Shown one piece after another: positions 5,045 to 6,601 of a stretch of DNA of 6,601 nucleotides; positions within the stretch are counted from its first letter, which is position 1, and the number at the start of each line of letters is the position of its first letter. The notes under the pieces are model-generated. The model worked only from the letters and a program-made list of their open reading frames with translations. It was not told the DNA's origin and did not search any database. Source of the DNA: Chitinispirillaceae bacterium (lineage in GTDB: Bacteria; Fibrobacterota; Chitinivibrionia; Chitinivibrionales; Chitinispirillaceae); contig JAFGOU010000437.1 of the NCBI GenBank assembly GCA_016926315.1, positions 1-6,601 of the forward strand, given 5' to 3'. Position numbers and translations under genes: made by a program.

Positions 5045-6601
5045 ATGCTCAATTTTACCGACACCATTGAACCGCTGAAAATTCTTCGCCTTCTCTCGCG
5101 AAGTGTTCCGTATTACCTGAAATCATGGCACGATATCGACGAGTCCTGCGGCCTTTTCGGCGCCATGGATCCCGTGAGTTTCAATATGCGCTCGGTAGGC
5201 TCCTCCTCTCCGGTCATCGAATACGTTGTCAGGCCGCATGTCGCCGTCCTCTGTATCCTCGGCAGCTATCTTCATCTTGGCAAGGCCGACCTGATCGGCG
5301 CGATCATTCCGGCCGAGGATCTCTCGACGCGGTTGCGCAAGGGTATCCGCTGGGCGTGCTCTACGCACCTGACCGGCACCCTTGACGTGCCGACCTTTCT
5401 TGAGCGCCGTCGCTGGGGAGAAAATTGGCGGTCGGCCCTCTGGGCTTCGCTTCTCGGCGTTGCCTCCTGGTTCTGCAGGTCAATCCTTGACGAAACTGAC
5501 CAGGCAGCGGTTCGCGACGTGGTGACTTTTGAGGCCGACCGGTTTATCGATCTGGCACCGCCGAGCGGTTGCGCGATTGATACCAAGCTTGAGGAGAACG
5601 CACAGGATGCCATGGTACTCGCCTGGGCGGCGAACCTCTGGCCCGATCACCCCCATGCCGCGGCATGGGAACGGGCGCTTACACTCTGGTCAGTAAACTG
5701 CGCGTCGACCATTCACGATCGCGCCGATCATTCCGCGTTTCTCGATGATTCCCTGGCCCGCGTCGTTACCACACAGAACCTTTTTCCCGACATGACCGCG
5801 GAGAACCATGGCTTTTTCAATCCCGAGGTTCTTGCTTACGGCGCCTGGGTCGTGCTGGCAATGGCCGCGTTTTCTCTGCACGGACGGACGCCACCAGCGT
5901 ATATGCTGCGCAGAAACAATCAGCGCACCTTTGACCTGCTCCTTCGCTTTGGCCTGCCGACCGGAATGATCTATGCACCGGGAAGCCACGATTTTCCATT
6001 TTTCATCCCCCGGCCGCTCGCGTTTGCCTGGGGACTCTGGAACAACAACGCCCGCGCCCGGATGCTGACGTCACGCCTGCTCAACTGGATGGATACCAGC
6101 CTGCTCGCCGGTGATAAAAGCGAGGGACCATGGGTTTTCGGGCTTGGCCAGCGCTGCGACGGCTGGGAACTCTTGTTTCAGAGCAATGTGGGGCTTGAAC
6201 TGGCGCTTCTCGCGACGTTGCCTTTCAGCGTCGAGCATCCGATGCTAACGGCGGCCCAGACCGAGAATGGCGTTGATACCCGCCACATCTACCCGTACGT
6301 GGAGGTGTGCTACCGCCGTACCATACGCACCACACGCAGCGTTGCCTGGAAGGCGATAGGCGGCCATCCCATTGTTGGGTTCTGTGTTCATTCGCAGCCG
6401 GAACTCCTGGTTCCGGTTAAGGCCGGGCTTCTTGGTATACCGCAGGTCGACAAGCATCTGCATACCTGGGACGTTGCATTTCATCATGACCGCATCGTTC
6501 GCGACGGTTTCAACACCTTTGGCCGCATCCGTTACTACGGCGACTCGGGAGAGCAGATCCTGCATCGCGACCTCCGGGTGCTCACCTGGGGCGACGAAGG
6601 C
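5045..6601 (+). CDS. Large protein resembling alpha/alpha-toroid polysaccharide lyase/heparinase-like proteins (N-terminal 519 residues, open at right edge)
   Basis: An uninterrupted frame runs from ATG 5045 to the window end; AGGG at 5032-5035 gives a ribosome binding site nine bases upstream. No signal peptide is visible, so this form appears cytoplasmic. Residues 1-400 are mostly amphipathic helices with many Trp (for example RRWGENWRSALWASLLGVASWF at 122-143, and WDVxx-like turns later), as in an alpha/alpha toroid. Conserved-looking blocks are KLEENAQDAMVLAWA (181-195), FPDMTAENHGFFNP (247-260) and YAPGSHDFPFFIP (310-322). The Glu-Asn-His-Gly block recalls the Asn/His active-site segments of toroid-type polysaccharide lyases. 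From about residue 410 the protein turns strand-rich (VCYRRTIRTTRSVAWKAIGG, 421-440), as if a beta-sandwich follows, the usual order in heparinase II/III and related lyases. Substrate and activity are unknown, and the family call is by fold resemblance only. The coding region itself is secure. Confidence 0.6.
   Translation, partial: MLNFTDTIEPLKILRLLSRSVPYYLKSWHDIDESCGLFGAMDPVSFNMRSVGSSSPVIEYVVRPHVAVLCILGSYLHLGKADLIGAIIPAEDLSTRLRKGIRWACSTHLTGTLDVPTFLERRRWGENWRSALWASLLGVASWFCRSILDETDQAAVRDVVTFEADRFIDLAPPSGCAIDTKLEENAQDAMVLAWAANLWPDHPHAAAWERALTLWSVNCASTIHDRADHSAFLDDSLARVVTTQNLFPDMTAENHGFFNPEVLAYGAWVVLAMAAFSLHGRTPPAYMLRRNNQRTFDLLLRFGLPTGMIYAPGSHDFPFFIPRPLAFAWGLWNNNARARMLTSRLLNWMDTSLLAGDKSEGPWVFGLGQRCDGWELLFQSNVGLELALLATLPFSVEHPMLTAAQTENGVDTRHIYPYVEVCYRRTIRTTRSVAWKAIGGHPIVGFCVHSQPELLVPVKAGLLGIPQVDKHLHTWDVAFHHDRIVRDGFNTFGRIRYYGDSGEQILHRDLRVLTWGDEG

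Noticed and set aside
5272..5613. Minus-strand open frame inside the large right-hand gene
   Set aside because: Antisense shadow, rich in Arg and Ser as expected from the reverse of a GC-rich gene; the plus-strand frame is open for all 519 codons.

Overview
The window looks like chromosomal DNA of a moderately GC-rich bacterium, probably of the Fibrobacterota/Chitinivibrionia or a wider FCB-type lineage. This rests on style only: a secreted beta-propeller protein ending in a sorting/FlgD-like C-terminal domain, a lipoprotein with an InlB-type repeat, and a tRNA gene without an encoded CCA. No marker gene settles the taxon.

Layout: the left part (1-3585) is a minus-strand cluster read right to left. 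It holds a 756-residue secreted propeller protein, a 332-residue FemAB/GNAT-like acyltransferase and the start of a small probable lipoprotein that continues past the left edge. The last two genes overlap by one base (TGATG). An Ala-tRNA (anticodon CGC) follows on the minus strand at 3760-3832, with its own probable promoter and a terminator-like hairpin that separates it from the propeller gene.

From 3833 the direction switches to plus. A short divergent promoter region leads into an HTH-like plus STAS-domain regulator (3992-4585). Next comes about 216 bp of non-coding DNA packed with repeats: a 21-bp direct repeat, an inverted copy between the two, a 28-bp palindrome and a GC-rich hairpin. 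It ends just before the ribosome binding site of a 75-residue protein of unknown function. Fifteen bases later starts a large protein (at least 519 residues, open at the right edge) that resembles alpha/alpha-toroid polysaccharide lyase or heparinase-like proteins.

The left cluster looks dedicated to the cell surface (secreted propeller, acyl/aminoacyl transfer, lipoprotein). The right pair looks like a small operon that may act on polysaccharide. The repeat block between the regulator and that pair is the most unusual element: its inverted copy can pair with either flanking direct copy, so mutually exclusive RNA or DNA structures are possible directly upstream of the operon.
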